Source: Corynebacterium gallinarum
GTDB lineage: Bacteria > Actinomycetota > Actinomycetes > Mycobacteriales > Mycobacteriaceae
NCBI RefSeq assembly: GCF_014837045.1
Contig: NZ_JACSPR010000010.1
Location: forward strand, 27,039 to 91,038
Reading direction: 5' to 3'
Length of the DNA stretch: 64,000 bases
Shown here: positions 45,533 to 55,153 of the stretch, in pieces
How positions within the stretch are numbered: the first letter of the stretch is position 1
How the letters are laid out: every line of letters begins with the position of its first letter
Notes under the pieces: model-generated
Seen by the model: only the letters and a program-made list of their open reading frames with translations
Told to the model about the DNA's origin: nothing
The model's database searches: none
Translations under genes and position numbers: made by a program

Positions 45533-48500
45533 TTACTTCTTCCTCTTTTTCTGTGCCAACGCCTGAACGCCGAACACCATCACAGCAAGGGTCATGAAGA
45601 AGGACACGAGAATTCCTATAGCAGCAACGGGGATTAACCCGATCAGGCCCAAGATGTTGCTCACCCCGAAGGTGGCCAAGGTGGCGATACTCCATTTCTT
45701 GAAACGGGCAGCCGCCTTGTTCCGGGGAGGGGTAGTTTGATCACGAGGTTCAGGAAGAGAAACCGGTGAGGCAACGGGTTGGGGGCTCATTGATGCCTGG
45801 GACATCTGCAGTTGATGCTCTACGGCGCGATTCATCAGCTCCTGTGGAGTCGGATCCGCTACCGCACCTGAGGGAGGAGCTACTTCAAATGGTGAAGGTG
45901 CCTGGTGATCCTGAACAGGAACGTCGGGAGGAGTGATCAGTATCTGCTGATGATCATCCTCAGAGGTCACCTCTTCGCTCGCCAGGGGGTGTTCATCAAC
46001 AGCAGGTGCCAATGTGGCGTCGGATTTCCCCTCAGCAAGTCTTTCCAGTGCCCATGCACTGAAGTCTTTCTGACTCATCAATGGTTTCCGGTACCGGATT
46101 GCCAAAGCCATCTTGCCATCGTCGGCTTCGGGGTCATCCGTGACCAAAACATCGGACCGTGTCTTGGTTACCGCTTGTTTGTAGTCCAATCCCAGTGAGG
46201 CACACAGCGCCTGGAGTGCCTCGCCATGGGGGTAGAGTTGGCCATCAATGAGTGTGGAACCCCGGAATGCCACCCGTGTTCCACTTGTGAAAAATTCCCA
46301 TGGTGAAACCCACTCCATGGAGGGGCGGTGGGAAGCGGGCTCCCCAGCGCAGACTGTCTCTTCCTCTCGTGTGGTGTGTGAAATCAGGGGGTCGGAAATA
46401 GGTTCTGGAACGACAATTACTGAATTCTCTGGGGCAATTACCTGTGGTGGTGCTGTTCTGAAGGGGCCGTGGTCGTACCATTCCTCGAAATCTGCCTGCG
46501 AGATGATAGGTTTGCCGTATTCGCGGGCATTTTGTGCCTTTCTAGACATGGATGCGGGATCACCTGCAATCAGGACATCGCACCTGGTTTTGGATACCCC
46601 AGTCTTGTATTCCAGTTGTCGGTCCTGACAGATCTGGCGGAGCCTGTCATCATCTGCGGGCCCTCCCAGAAGTTCATTCCTACCGGTGAAGGCTACCCGC
46701 GTCCCTGGAACCAGGAGGTCGGGAACACTGTGTTCATCCTCAAGCGGTGGGTTGATATCTACCGAGGTCAGGCCAGCCCGTCGGGCACGCTGTTGAACGT
46801 CTTCATATTGTTTCAGGGTCCAGAATCCGCGTGAGACTGCCCAAGCAGATAAAAGCTCCGCGGTCTCTTCCAGCTCAGCGGTGTCCAGAGAGTTTATGTG
46901 GCCTCCGGAAAAAGCGGCCCACGCATTATCGGAATCAGTGGCGCGTGCGGGATCCAGTTTCATCGGATTTGGTTGCCCCCAGCTCGGAATGAAGACAGCC
47001 CCTTCGGTTTCCTGTGGGGCATCCGGCACCACCTGCCCGTGAGTGATGTGGAAAGGGGCACGGAAATAGGAAGCCACCATATCCTGACAACGGGTGACAA
47101 CATCGGAGCCTCTCGGTTCTACATTAAATTCCGATATGTCGTATCCGGTTCCTAGCGCCAGATCCAACCCCTTTTCCTGGTGGCGGACGGCACGTTCAAG
47201 CATAGGTAGTCGATCACCGATGACTATTCCACCAGCAGCCTGCCTGAGTAGTAACGGCCAGAAGTCTCCCAGTGCCGGTGCCATGCTCAATCCACCGGAG
47301 GGGACCCGATTCACCTTTCCGAATTCCCCGAGGTCCGACATGGGGTTGATCCAGGAGCCGAAATTAGCCACTTCCACGCCGTTATCCACAATGATGGCGT
47401 GGACCCGGGCGATATGATCGCTGATACCGAAGTTAACTCCATCAACTGAGAGAAACACCAACCTGGATGTTGAAGTGGCGGGCGTGATTTCGCGCCGGAT
47501 CATGCGAACCAGGCTGTTATTCGCACGGATGTGGCGGTGTTCCACTGGTGTACTGAATCGAAGATTGTCCAGGTCTACGCCACGAGAGAGGGCAACATAA
47601 AACTGCCCGTCGGTGGTGGTGCCGCCAGTTAGGTTGATGAAAAGCTTTGGAATGGTCTTGCCTTGCGACTTATGGATGGTGATCGCCCAGGCGAGGATGA
47701 CGGGAAATTGCGTGATGGATCCAACCATATCGCTGGACAACACACCTGCATTTATCGATGGTCGCTTTATCTCCCAGGTGTGCTTACCCAGCATGACCAC
47801 TTCATCATTATGATCCAGGCGGACACCGATGGTGTCTGCCGAGGCGGAAACCACTGTTCCGAAACTACCGTTGACAAATAGGCCAGCAGGATCATTGATG
47901 ATGGTCATGATGCGAGCCCCCACGGCATAGTGGAGTTCTTCTGAACCGCTGAAGGAGTTGCTGTCGGTTTCTCCCACATGCTCAGCCACTGAGGTGAATC
48001 GGGGATTGTCCAAGTCATTCAGGCGGTCATGATTGATTTTTTCTACAGTGCGACGGTGAGAGGCGAGTGTTACCCAGTCATCCGGGGCGCGGAAGGTGGG
48101 ATCTACCCGTTTATTCAGAACTTCCAGGGCAGCCTCTCCCACGCTGCCTTCGCGGACCTGGTTCAACACCTCGATGAAGTCATCATCGGTTTGGCGCCAT
48201 ACCGTGGTCAGCGTGATATTGGTAAGCGATAATTCCTTATAACAGTGTGCTGAAAAGAAATAAGGGGTCTCCCATCGAGAACTGAACAGGGATTTCTCAT
48301 GAGTGGTCACTACCGGTGGCAGCTGAAGGAGGTCCCCCACCAGAACCAACTGCACACCACCGAAAGGTGTTTCATTTTTGCGGATACGCCGCAGGGCAAC
48401 ATCGACCATGTCGAAGAGATCAGCGCGGACCATGGAGATTTCATCGATCACCAGGATATCCATTGTCTTGAGTACATCGGTGATCTGTTTGCCCGGTCCC

Positions 48501-48760
48501 CAGGAACCACCCGGTTTCAGATCGTCGGGAAACATGCCCGGGCGGAACCCAAAGGAACGGTGAATGGTGAATCCGTCGATATTCAAGGCCGCAACACCGG
48601 TGGGTGCGGTAACGAGGACATTTTCATCAGTGAGGGATTCCAGGTACGTCCGCAACAGCGTTGATTTTCCTGTTCCGGCTTTGCCGGTAATCAGAACATG
48701 TCGCCCGGCACGGATGGATTCAAGAGCGGATTCAAACTCGGTGGTGATCGTGATGGTCAT
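45533..48760 (-). CDS. Pif1-like helicase with degenerate exonuclease-like segment, two BRCT repeats and C-terminal membrane hairpin
   Basis: A 1075-aa protein. Residues 1-420 are an SF1B Pif1/RecD-type helicase: Walker A GKAGTGKST (26-34), DEIS box (106-109), GDLLQLPP (142-149), TIHKSQG (361-367) and VALSRG (389-394). Residues about 433-560 look like a DnaQ-fold exonuclease whose DxE metal motif is lost (VFLSVDGVNFG). Two BRCT-like repeats follow (about 683-763 and 824-905), each with GTRVAF.G, DVL and a final DF..W. A Pro-rich linker leads to two hydrophobic helices (about 1024-1066) and a KKRKK tail. The DNA looks less GC-rich than its neighbours. The domain calls are by eye; the exonuclease part is the least certain. 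Confidence 0.85.
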   Translation of the reverse strand: MTITITTEFESALESIRAGRHVLITGKAGTGKSTLLRTYLESLTDENVLVTAPTGVAALNIDGFTIHRSFGFRPGMFPDDLKPGGSWGPGKQITDVLKTMDILVIDEISMVRADLFDMVDVALRRIRKNETPFGGVQLVLVGDLLQLPPVVTTHEKSLFSSRWETPYFFSAHCYKELSLTNITLTTVWRQTDDDFIEVLNQVREGSVGEAALEVLNKRVDPTFRAPDDWVTLASHRRTVEKINHDRLNDLDNPRFTSVAEHVGETDSNSFSGSEELHYAVGARIMTIINDPAGLFVNGSFGTVVSASADTIGVRLDHNDEVVMLGKHTWEIKRPSINAGVLSSDMVGSITQFPVILAWAITIHKSQGKTIPKLFINLTGGTTTDGQFYVALSRGVDLDNLRFSTPVEHRHIRANNSLVRMIRREITPATSTSRLVFLSVDGVNFGISDHIARVHAIIVDNGVEVANFGSWINPMSDLGEFGKVNRVPSGGLSMAPALGDFWPLLLRQAAGGIVIGDRLPMLERAVRHQEKGLDLALGTGYDISEFNVEPRGSDVVTRCQDMVASYFRAPFHITHGQVVPDAPQETEGAVFIPSWGQPNPMKLDPARATDSDNAWAAFSGGHINSLDTAELEETAELLSAWAVSRGFWTLKQYEDVQQRARRAGLTSVDINPPLEDEHSVPDLLVPGTRVAFTGRNELLGGPADDDRLRQICQDRQLEYKTGVSKTRCDVLIAGDPASMSRKAQNAREYGKPIISQADFEEWYDHGPFRTAPPQVIAPENSVIVVPEPISDPLISHTTREEETVCAGEPASHRPSMEWVSPWEFFTSGTRVAFRGSTLIDGQLYPHGEALQALCASLGLDYKQAVTKTRSDVLVTDDPEADDGKMALAIRYRKPLMSQKDFSAWALERLAEGKSDATLAPAVDEHPLASEEVTSEDDHQQILITPPDVPVQDHQAPSPFEVAPPSGAVADPTPQELMNRAVEHQLQMSQASMSPQPVASPVSLPEPRDQTTPPRNKAAARFKKWSIATLATFGVSNILGLIGLIPVAAIGILVSFFMTLAVMVFGVQALAQKKRKK

Positions 48761-48897
48761 GGCAGCGAACTACTTCCAGGGTCAGATGGCTTCGTAGTCC
48801 TCATTGAAACATGCACCAGGGACACGGAGGCTGAGAACAGGAACAACCCTCGAACGCAGTGGCGAACGAGGTGGTTACTCAGGGCGCTGGGGAAGCT

Positions 48898-48937
48898 GAA
48901 AAAGCGCACCCCCACCATCTCCCGGTGTGGGTGCGCT
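48898..48937 (-). terminator. Terminator of the uriR-rbsK-uriT-uriH operon
   Basis: A 14-bp stem with one mismatch (48903-48916 with 48924-48937) and a 7-base loop. On the minus strand it ends in GCGCTTTTT, downstream of the nucleoside hydrolase stop. The stretch 48761-48897 holds no recognisable gene and carries the start-side region of the helicase gene. Confidence 0.88.
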
Positions 48938-48960
48938 CCTAATGTGAGTCAGCGGTGATT

Positions 48961-49899
48961 CTAACCGATGCGCTTTACCGCATCGACGACCATGTTCCAG
49001 AACTTATCGAAGTCCAGGTCCACGGCCACCTGGGTGGTGCAGTCGTCCGGGGCTGGGGCGCGGAAATCAGCGACGGTCATACCGGTGGTCAGTGCGCCGT
49101 ACAGTTCCACATCCAGGGGCGTCTTGCGGGTGGTGAACACCTCACGGTCGATGAGGTAGGCCACCGCGCAGGGGTCGTGCACCGGTGGGTCATCAAAGCC
49201 CTGGGCGTCCTGGTAGTTCTTGCGGAAGGCGTCGAAAAGCGCGACCACGAAGTCACCGGTCTCGGTGCCCAGGGCGGCGAATTTCTTCTCGATCTCCGGG
49301 GTGGCCAGGGCCTGGTGGGTGAGGTCCAGGCCGACCATGGTCAGTGGCCACTTCTCGTTGAAGACGATGTGGGCGGCCTCTGGGTCGATCTTGATGTTGA
49401 ATTCTGCAACGGCGGTCCAGTTGCCCACGTGGTAACCACCGCCCATGAGCACGACCTCCTTGACGCGCTCGGCGATGCGTGGTTCCTTGCGTACCGCCAG
49501 GGCGATGTTGGTCAGCGCACCGGTGGGTACGAGTGCAACGGTGCCGGGCTCATGCGACATGATGGTGTCGATGATGAAATCCACCGCGTGGGTGTCCTGG
49601 ACCTGCACGGTCGGCTCGGGCAGCTCATAGTTGTGGATCTCCATGCCGGTGTCACCGTGGATGTCCTCGGCAACCTCGACGGGGCGGACCAGGGGGCGGG
49701 TGACACCTGCGTAGATGGGGACGTCGATACCGGCGATGGTGGCCACCACCTGCGCATTGTGGGTGACCTTCTCCAGGGTCTGGTTACCGCCGACGGTGGT
49801 GATCCCGAGCAGCTCGATCTCGGGGTTGCCGTGGGCGAGCAGCATGGCTACGGCATCATCGTGTCCTGGATCGCAGTCGAGGATGATCTTGGTGGTCAT
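48961..49899 (-). CDS. uriH: Ribonucleoside hydrolase (uridine-preferring)
   Basis: A 312-aa IU-nucleoside hydrolase that splits nucleosides into base and ribose. The N-terminal calcium site IILDCDPGHDDAVAMLLAHG (seen as DCDPGHDDA) is intact, as is the VALVPTGALTNIALA segment. It is last in a four-gene operon that matches C. glutamicum uriR-rbsK1-uriT-uriH, which serves uridine and ribose use. The substrate preference is taken from that synteny. Confidence 0.93.
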   Translation of the reverse strand: MTTKIILDCDPGHDDAVAMLLAHGNPEIELLGITTVGGNQTLEKVTHNAQVVATIAGIDVPIYAGVTRPLVRPVEVAEDIHGDTGMEIHNYELPEPTVQVQDTHAVDFIIDTIMSHEPGTVALVPTGALTNIALAVRKEPRIAERVKEVVLMGGGYHVGNWTAVAEFNIKIDPEAAHIVFNEKWPLTMVGLDLTHQALATPEIEKKFAALGTETGDFVVALFDAFRKNYQDAQGFDDPPVHDPCAVAYLIDREVFTTRKTPLDVELYGALTTGMTVADFRAPAPDDCTTQVAVDLDFDKFWNMVVDAVKRIG

Positions 49900-49926
49900 G
49901 GTGAAACTCCTATTCTCAACGCGGGG

Positions 49927-51387
49927 TTAGTTGCCCACGGTGGCGGTGTCTGGGGTGTTGGCAGCCAGGTTCCTGGCCGCCACAGTATCGGTGATGGATT
50001 CCGGGCGCGGGATGAGCAGGGAGCACAGGAACGCCATCACCAGGATGATCACACCGGCCCACATGCCGGCGGCGTAACCACCGTTGCTGTCACCGAAGCT
50101 GGTGGCCACTGCGAAGAGGATGGCAAAGGAGATACCCGCACCGAGGTTGAAGGCGCCGGCGTTCATGCCCGGCAGGTAACCCTGGTTATTGGCAGGGGAG
50201 AGGACGATACCCAGGCCGTTGAGCATGATGTTGGCGATACCGGCGTAGGTGATACCGACGAAGATGGAGATCCCCAGGTACGCCAGGTTGGAGGTGCTGC
50301 CCACCAGGAAAGTGGCACCGGCGACACCGATGATGGTGGCGGCGATACCGATCTGCAGGACGATCTTGTAGCCGAATTTACCGGCGAGAATACCGGCGAC
50401 GGGGCCGAAGACCAGACCGGCCAGGGCATACGGGGTCAGGGTCCACCAGGACACCACACCGGCAGACATGCCGGCACCATGGGTGGCATCCTGCGCGAGG
50501 TTGGGCAGCAGGCCGTTCATGACGGCAAAGACACCGGTCATGGTCAGCAGGGTGGTCAACAGCAGCGCCCAGGTGCGGCGCTGGCCGAGGTACTCGATGC
50601 TGACCAGGGGGTTCTTCACCCGTTTTTCAATGTTGTAGAAGACGACCACACCGATGATGCCGATGATGAACAGGGCGATGACGAGGAACCAGTTGGCGTC
50701 GGCAAGCTTGCCGGCCTCGTTGAAGGCGGTCAGCAGCGCACCGATGGACACGGCAAGTGGCAGCACACCGAGCCAGTCCATCTTCGGGGTGACCTCGGCG
50801 GTGGATTCCTTCACACCGAAGGGCAGGGCCAGGGCGGCGGCCACACAGAACACGGCCATGACCCAGAAGATGGAACGGAAACCGAAGGTCTCGGCCAGCC
50901 AGCCACCGGCGAGGGCATCCACGCCACCGATACCACCGTTGACGGAGGTGACAATACCCAGCAGCAGGGCATACTGCTTCTCATTGGGCACATGCTGGCG
51001 CAGGATGATCAGACACAGCGGCACGGTGGGGCCGGCCACACCCTGGATCAGACGTCCGAGGAACAACACGGCGACATTCGGTGCCAGGGCTGCGACAAGA
51101 CAACCGATGCCGGTGACAACCATCATGCCGATCAGCACTTTGCGGCGACCAATGAGGTCACCCCAGCGTGGCAGGAACAGGGAAAACAGGGCGGCCGCGG
51201 TGAAGAACGCGGTCTGGGTCATGCCGATCTGGGCGGGGGTCGCGTCCAGTTCGACCTCCATGGTGGCCAGGGCCGGAGCCAGCATGGATGCGTTGAGCTG
51301 GAAGGCGAACACCGCCACCAGCAGGGCGATCATCAGGGGGATGACCGCAGCGGCCGGGGCTTTCCTCGGCTCGAGGGTAGTTGACAT
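49927..51387 (-). CDS. uriT: MFS transporter, uridine/ribose uptake (UriT-like)
   Basis: A 486-aa major facilitator protein with about 14 hydrophobic helices. It has the MFS loop motif LPRWGDLIGRRKVL after helix 2 and GRLIQGVAGPTVPLCL. The frame is open from 51663 inside rbsK, but ATG 51387 gives the natural start and a short intergenic space of 25 bases. It lies between ribokinase and nucleoside hydrolase genes in the uri operon, so it probably carries uridine or a related nucleoside. The substrate is inferred from context. Confidence 0.88.
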   Translation of the reverse strand: MSTTLEPRKAPAAAVIPLMIALLVAVFAFQLNASMLAPALATMEVELDATPAQIGMTQTAFFTAAALFSLFLPRWGDLIGRRKVLIGMMVVTGIGCLVAALAPNVAVLFLGRLIQGVAGPTVPLCLIILRQHVPNEKQYALLLGIVTSVNGGIGGVDALAGGWLAETFGFRSIFWVMAVFCVAAALALPFGVKESTAEVTPKMDWLGVLPLAVSIGALLTAFNEAGKLADANWFLVIALFIIGIIGVVVFYNIEKRVKNPLVSIEYLGQRRTWALLLTTLLTMTGVFAVMNGLLPNLAQDATHGAGMSAGVVSWWTLTPYALAGLVFGPVAGILAGKFGYKIVLQIGIAATIIGVAGATFLVGSTSNLAYLGISIFVGITYAGIANIMLNGLGIVLSPANNQGYLPGMNAGAFNLGAGISFAILFAVATSFGDSNGGYAAGMWAGVIILVMAFLCSLLIPRPESITDTVAARNLAANTPDTATVGN

Positions 51388-51412
51388 GGTTACTCTCGTT
51401 TCGGTGGGGGAG

Positions 51413-52333
51413 TTAATGGGTGACAGTGGGTAGGTCGTCGACAAGCGTGGGGTAGGAGGCCTGCGCGCCGCGGCGGGTGGCCGCGAACGCACCGACGCGG
51501 GCAGCGAAGCGTGCGGCATCCACCAGGGAGTGGCCGTCGGCGAGCTTTGCGACGAGCGCACCCGCGAACGCATCGCCACTGCCGGTGGTGTCCACCGCCT
51601 CAACGGTGGGGGTGGGGATCGCGGTGAGGCCCTCGGCGTCGCCGACCAGGGCGCCATCGGCACCGAGGGTCATAACCACCGTGGCAAAACCCTGCCCCAG
51701 CAGGGCTGCCACCAGGGTGGTCGGATCGGTTTCGGTGGTGGGGGCGCCGAGCATCTCGAGCACCAGCGCACCCTCGTGCTCATTGACCAGGAGGGGATCG
51801 GCCTGGCGCAGCTGCTCATGGCCGACCGGAACTACGGGAGCGAGGTTGATCACCACCCGACCCTGCGCCAGGTCCACTGCGCGGTTGAAACCATCGGCGG
51901 GGATCTCCCCCTGGAGCAGGACGATGCCGGCCTGTTCGATGAGCCGGGCATGCTGGTCAACATAGGCAGCATCCACGCTGGCGTTCGCGCCGGGCACCAC
52001 GATGATGGTGTTCTCGCCATCATCGGCCACGGTGATCACGGCCAGACCGGTGGGGCCGTCGACGGTGTGGACTGCGGACATGTCGGCACCGGAGGCGCGC
52101 ATGTGGATCAGGGCGGAGTCGGCCATGGTGTCGGAACCGACCGCGCCCACCATGTGGACCTCCGCGCCGAGTTGGGCGGCGGCCACGGCCTGGTTAGCGC
52201 CCTTGCCGCCGGCGCTGATCTCACCACCGCCACCCAGCAGGGTTTCGCCGGGGTTGGGGTGGCGGTGGACCGTGGTGGTCAGATCCGCGTTGATGGATCC
52301 GACAACAACAATGGAAGCAGGTCGGTTAGTCAT
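51413..52333 (-). CDS. rbsK: Ribokinase
   Basis: A 306-aa PfkB-family sugar kinase that makes ribose 5-phosphate from ribose. It has the N-terminal GSINADLTT, GGKGANQAVAAAQLG near residue 42, and the C-terminal catalytic motif DTTGSGDAFAGALVAKLADG, cited here as DTTGSGDAFAGAL. Its start overlaps the uriR stop by 4 bases. It uses the ribose released by UriH and corresponds to rbsK1 of C. glutamicum. Confidence 0.95.
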   Translation of the reverse strand: MTNRPASIVVVGSINADLTTTVHRHPNPGETLLGGGGEISAGGKGANQAVAAAQLGAEVHMVGAVGSDTMADSALIHMRASGADMSAVHTVDGPTGLAVITVADDGENTIIVVPGANASVDAAYVDQHARLIEQAGIVLLQGEIPADGFNRAVDLAQGRVVINLAPVVPVGHEQLRQADPLLVNEHEGALVLEMLGAPTTETDPTTLVAALLGQGFATVVMTLGADGALVGDAEGLTAIPTPTVEAVDTTGSGDAFAGALVAKLADGHSLVDAARFAARVGAFAATRRGAQASYPTLVDDLPTVTH

Positions 52334-53352
52334 GGGTGGGAGCCTTTCATGAGGGAGTCACCCTGGATGAGGATGGTGGGTGTGACAAGGTCTGTCCGGG
52401 TGGGCTGGATGGGTTCGGTGCCCGCCAGCAGCCCATGCAGGACGGTGAAGGCCTGGCGGGCCATGGAGTCCACCTGCTGGTCGATGACCGTCAGGGGCCG
52501 TGGTTGCAGAGTGAACAGTGGGTGGCTGTCGAAGCCGATGACGCTGATGTCCTCACCGATGCTCAGGCCCGCCCGGTGGCAGGCCTCCAGCACCCCAATG
52601 GTCATCATGGTGTCCCCGGCGAACAGGGTGCGAGCCCCGTGGTCCAGCAGGTGGGTGGCCCCCTCGAAACCCTGCTCCTGTTCGAACCCGCCGCGGAAGA
52701 CCAGCTGTGGTTCCAGGTCGTGGTTCCGGCAGGCCCGCTGGAAGGCCTCCAGGCGGGCACGTCCCGTGGAGGTGCTCATCGGTCCGGAGAGATAGCCGAT
52801 CGGTAGGGCGTGGTGCTCCACCAGCAGGGACACGGCAGCATCCATGCCGGGTTGCGGATCGGAGATGACGGTGGGGATGGGGGATCCGGCGAGCTCCCGG
52901 TCAATGAGGACCAGGGGGATGCCCTGGTCGTGTAGGTGGTTCAGTTGTTCCGCACAGTGTTCATCGGGAACGCAGATGATGCCGTCCACGCCGTGGCTGG
53001 CCAGGAAGGTCAGGGAGGCGGCCATGGTCTCGGGGTTCTCATCTGTGTTGGTGATGATGGTGGCCAACCCCGCACCCTTGGCGGCATTCTGCACGGCGGT
53101 GACCATGGTGGCGAAATAGGGGTTGAGCAGGCTGGGCACCACGATGCCGATGGTGTTACTCCGTGAGCTCTGCAGGGCACGCGCCTGGGCGTTGGGTCGG
53201 TACCCGAGATCAGCAGCCAGGGCCTGGATGCGTGCGCGGGTGGTGGTCGCCACCGCGGGGTTGTCCGCCATGGCGCGGGAGGCGGTGGCGATGGAGACAC
53301 CGGCGCGGTGGGCGACGTCCCTCAGTGTGGGACGGCTGTGTTCTGCTGCCAT
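52330..53352 (-). CDS. uriR: LacI-family transcriptional repressor of the uri operon
   Basis: A 340-aa LacI-type regulator with an N-terminal HTH (TLRDVAHRAGVSIATASRA, about residues 9-27), the hinge and a periplasmic-binding-like sensor domain (TIGIVVPSLLNPYFATMV). The open frame extends to 53421, but ATG 53352 gives the family start. It is the first gene of the operon and overlaps rbsK. The perfect palindrome at 53392-53407 upstream is its likely operator. The effector is probably ribose or uridine, by analogy with C. glutamicum UriR. Confidence 0.92.
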   Translation of the reverse strand: MAAEHSRPTLRDVAHRAGVSIATASRAMADNPAVATTTRARIQALAADLGYRPNAQARALQSSRSNTIGIVVPSLLNPYFATMVTAVQNAAKGAGLATIITNTDENPETMAASLTFLASHGVDGIICVPDEHCAEQLNHLHDQGIPLVLIDRELAGSPIPTVISDPQPGMDAAVSLLVEHHALPIGYLSGPMSTSTGRARLEAFQRACRNHDLEPQLVFRGGFEQEQGFEGATHLLDHGARTLFAGDTMMTIGVLEACHRAGLSIGEDISVIGFDSHPLFTLQPRPLTVIDQQVDSMARQAFTVLHGLLAGTEPIQPTRTDLVTPTILIQGDSLMKGSHP

Positions 53353-53391
53353 GGTGGTCACCCCGCTTCGCCTGGTGTGTGCAAACGATTG

Positions 53392-53407
53392 ATGTAAACG
53401 TTTACAT
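53392..53407. promoter_or_regulatory. LacI-type operator upstream of uriR
   Basis: A perfect 16-bp palindrome, ATGTAAACGTTTACAT, with the central CG typical of LacI/CcpA-family operators. It lies 39 bases upstream of uriR. A partial half-site, GCAAACG, precedes it at 53381. Confidence 0.85.
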
Positions 53408-53479
53408 TCTGTTGAAACCACCCTATTTCCTCACCGCGGGTGACAGCAAGGGGGCACTCCGCTGGGGGTGGAAACAGGT

Positions 53480-53511
53480 CCGACCCCGCCGCAGGGGAGC
53501 GGCGGGGTCGG
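53480..53511 (-). terminator. Hairpin after the APC permease gene
   Basis: A 13-bp perfect stem CCGACCCCGCCGC (53480-53492) with 53499-53511. It lies just downstream of the permease stop on the minus strand but lacks a clear T-run. Confidence 0.6.
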
Positions 53512-53521
53512 GGAGTGGCGG

Positions 53522-55003
53522 TTAGGAATCCGTCTTGATTGGCGTGGTCAGCTGGGATCGGCTCGCCGCACCCCGGGCGCCACCGGTGAACCACCAGCCC
53601 GCACCGAGGATGAGGAACCACACCGGGGTGGCCAGCAGTGCGGAGCGGGTGTCGTTCTCCAGTGTCAGTACACCTACCATGCCGGCGAAGAAGACCAGCA
53701 CCACCACGGCCATGACAACTCCACCGGGCATCTTGAACACCGATGCCGCATGCAGCTGGGGGTTACGGCGGCGGTAGACGATGTAGGCGACGAGGATATA
53801 GGCCCACACCACCATGAACAGCACCGAGGACACCGTGGTGATCAGGGTGAAGGCTTCGATGATGCTGGACCCGGCGTACATCACGGCCACACCGGGGATC
53901 AGGCAGACAATGGAAAACAGCAGTCCCCGTGCCGGCACTTGGTTGGCCGACAGCTTCGCCCACCGCCTCGGTGCCGCGCCCTCCAGTGACAGGCCGAAGA
54001 GCATACGTGAGGTGGAGAAGATACCACTGTTGGCGGAGGATGCCGCGGAGGTGAGCACCACGAAGTTGATGATGCCCGCCGCGGCCGGCAGACCGGCCAG
54101 CGCGAACATCTGCACAAACGGGCTGCTGTTGGTGTGCACACGATCCCAGGGGATGACCATCATGATCACCGCCAGGGAGAGCACATAGAACACGACGATG
54201 CGCACCGGGATGGAGTTGATGGCCCGCGGTAGCGTGCGCACCGGGTCCTCGGTCTCTGCGGCGGCGGTACCGGCCAGCTCGATGCCGACGAAGGCGAAGA
54301 TCGCGATCTGGAACCCGGCGAGGAACCCGGTGAGACCGTTGGGGAAGAACCCACCGTGTTCCACCAGGTTGGAGAACTGCGCCACCGACCCGTCCGGGGA
54401 TTCGAAGTGGCTGACCACCATGACCAGTCCGGTGAAAATTAGCGCGACAATGGCCAGGATCTTGATAATGGCGAACCAGAACTCCATCTCACCGAACAGA
54501 CGCACCGCAGCGAGGTTGAGCACGAACAGCAGGAGGATGGCACCGGCACCCGGTAGCCACAGCGGCACCCCGCTCCACCAGTACTGCACATACCCGGTGA
54601 TGGCCACCAGATCGGCCATGCCCGTGACAATCCAGCAGAACCAGTACGTCCACCCGGTGACAAACCCGGCCCCGGGGCCCAGGATGTCGGAGACGGCATC
54701 CCGCAGTGACTTGTAGTTGAGGTTGGATAACAGCAGCTCACCCATCGCCCGCATGACGAAGAAGAGCATGAACCCGATGATCGCGTACACCAGGATCACC
54801 GAGGGGCCGGCCAGGGAGATGGTTTTACCCGCACCCATGAACAGACCGGTTCCGATCGCACCACCGATCGCGATCAGCTGTAGATGCCGATTGCTCAGAC
54901 CTCGCTTGAGACCCCCACCGTGGTCACCGTTATCTGTACGGTGAGGGTCGGTGGTGCCCGGCGCGGGATCCGGTTGCGTTCCGCGCGCCAATTTCTCTGT
55001 CAT
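53522..55003 (-). CDS. APC-family amino-acid permease (CycA/GABA-permease type)
   Basis: A 493-aa permease with 12 predicted helices. It begins, after a polar N-terminal tail, with GLSNRHLQLIAIGGAIGTGLFMGAG, cited as RHLQLIAIGGAIGTGLF, the hallmark of the AAT subgroup. A later FVGIELAGTAAAETEDP is also typical. The subgroup carries amino acids in symport with protons. D-serine/D-alanine/glycine, GABA and aromatic permeases cannot be told apart by eye, but the sequence most resembles CycA. It is monocistronic, with a hairpin after it. Confidence 0.85.
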   Translation of the reverse strand: MTEKLARGTQPDPAPGTTDPHRTDNGDHGGGLKRGLSNRHLQLIAIGGAIGTGLFMGAGKTISLAGPSVILVYAIIGFMLFFVMRAMGELLLSNLNYKSLRDAVSDILGPGAGFVTGWTYWFCWIVTGMADLVAITGYVQYWWSGVPLWLPGAGAILLLFVLNLAAVRLFGEMEFWFAIIKILAIVALIFTGLVMVVSHFESPDGSVAQFSNLVEHGGFFPNGLTGFLAGFQIAIFAFVGIELAGTAAAETEDPVRTLPRAINSIPVRIVVFYVLSLAVIMMVIPWDRVHTNSSPFVQMFALAGLPAAAGIINFVVLTSAASSANSGIFSTSRMLFGLSLEGAAPRRWAKLSANQVPARGLLFSIVCLIPGVAVMYAGSSIIEAFTLITTVSSVLFMVVWAYILVAYIVYRRRNPQLHAASVFKMPGGVVMAVVVLVFFAGMVGVLTLENDTRSALLATPVWFLILGAGWWFTGGARGAASRSQLTTPIKTDS

Positions 55004-55080
55004 GTCGGTGGTTGTCTTTCGTGATCGGGGAAACGATTGCAGAAGATTTATCGTAGGGCAGACGGGGACGTAGATAGGAA

Positions 55081-55116
55081 ACGCACTCCCGTCTCCATCG
55101 GGAGCTGGGAGTGCGT
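55081..55116 (-). terminator. Hairpin after the mycolyltransferase gene
   Basis: ACGCACTCCC (55081-55090) pairs with GGGAGTGCGT (55107-55116). On the minus strand it is followed by TTTCC. It lies about 40 bases after the gene's stop. Confidence 0.65.
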
Positions 55117-55153
55117 GTCCAGTAGTGCTATCGGTTGAGTGACTGGGATCGAC

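Noticed and set aside
48955..51384. An 809-codon plus-strand frame across uriH and uriT
   Set aside because: The translation is dominated by Gly, Asp, His and Gln. It is antisense to two well-identified genes.
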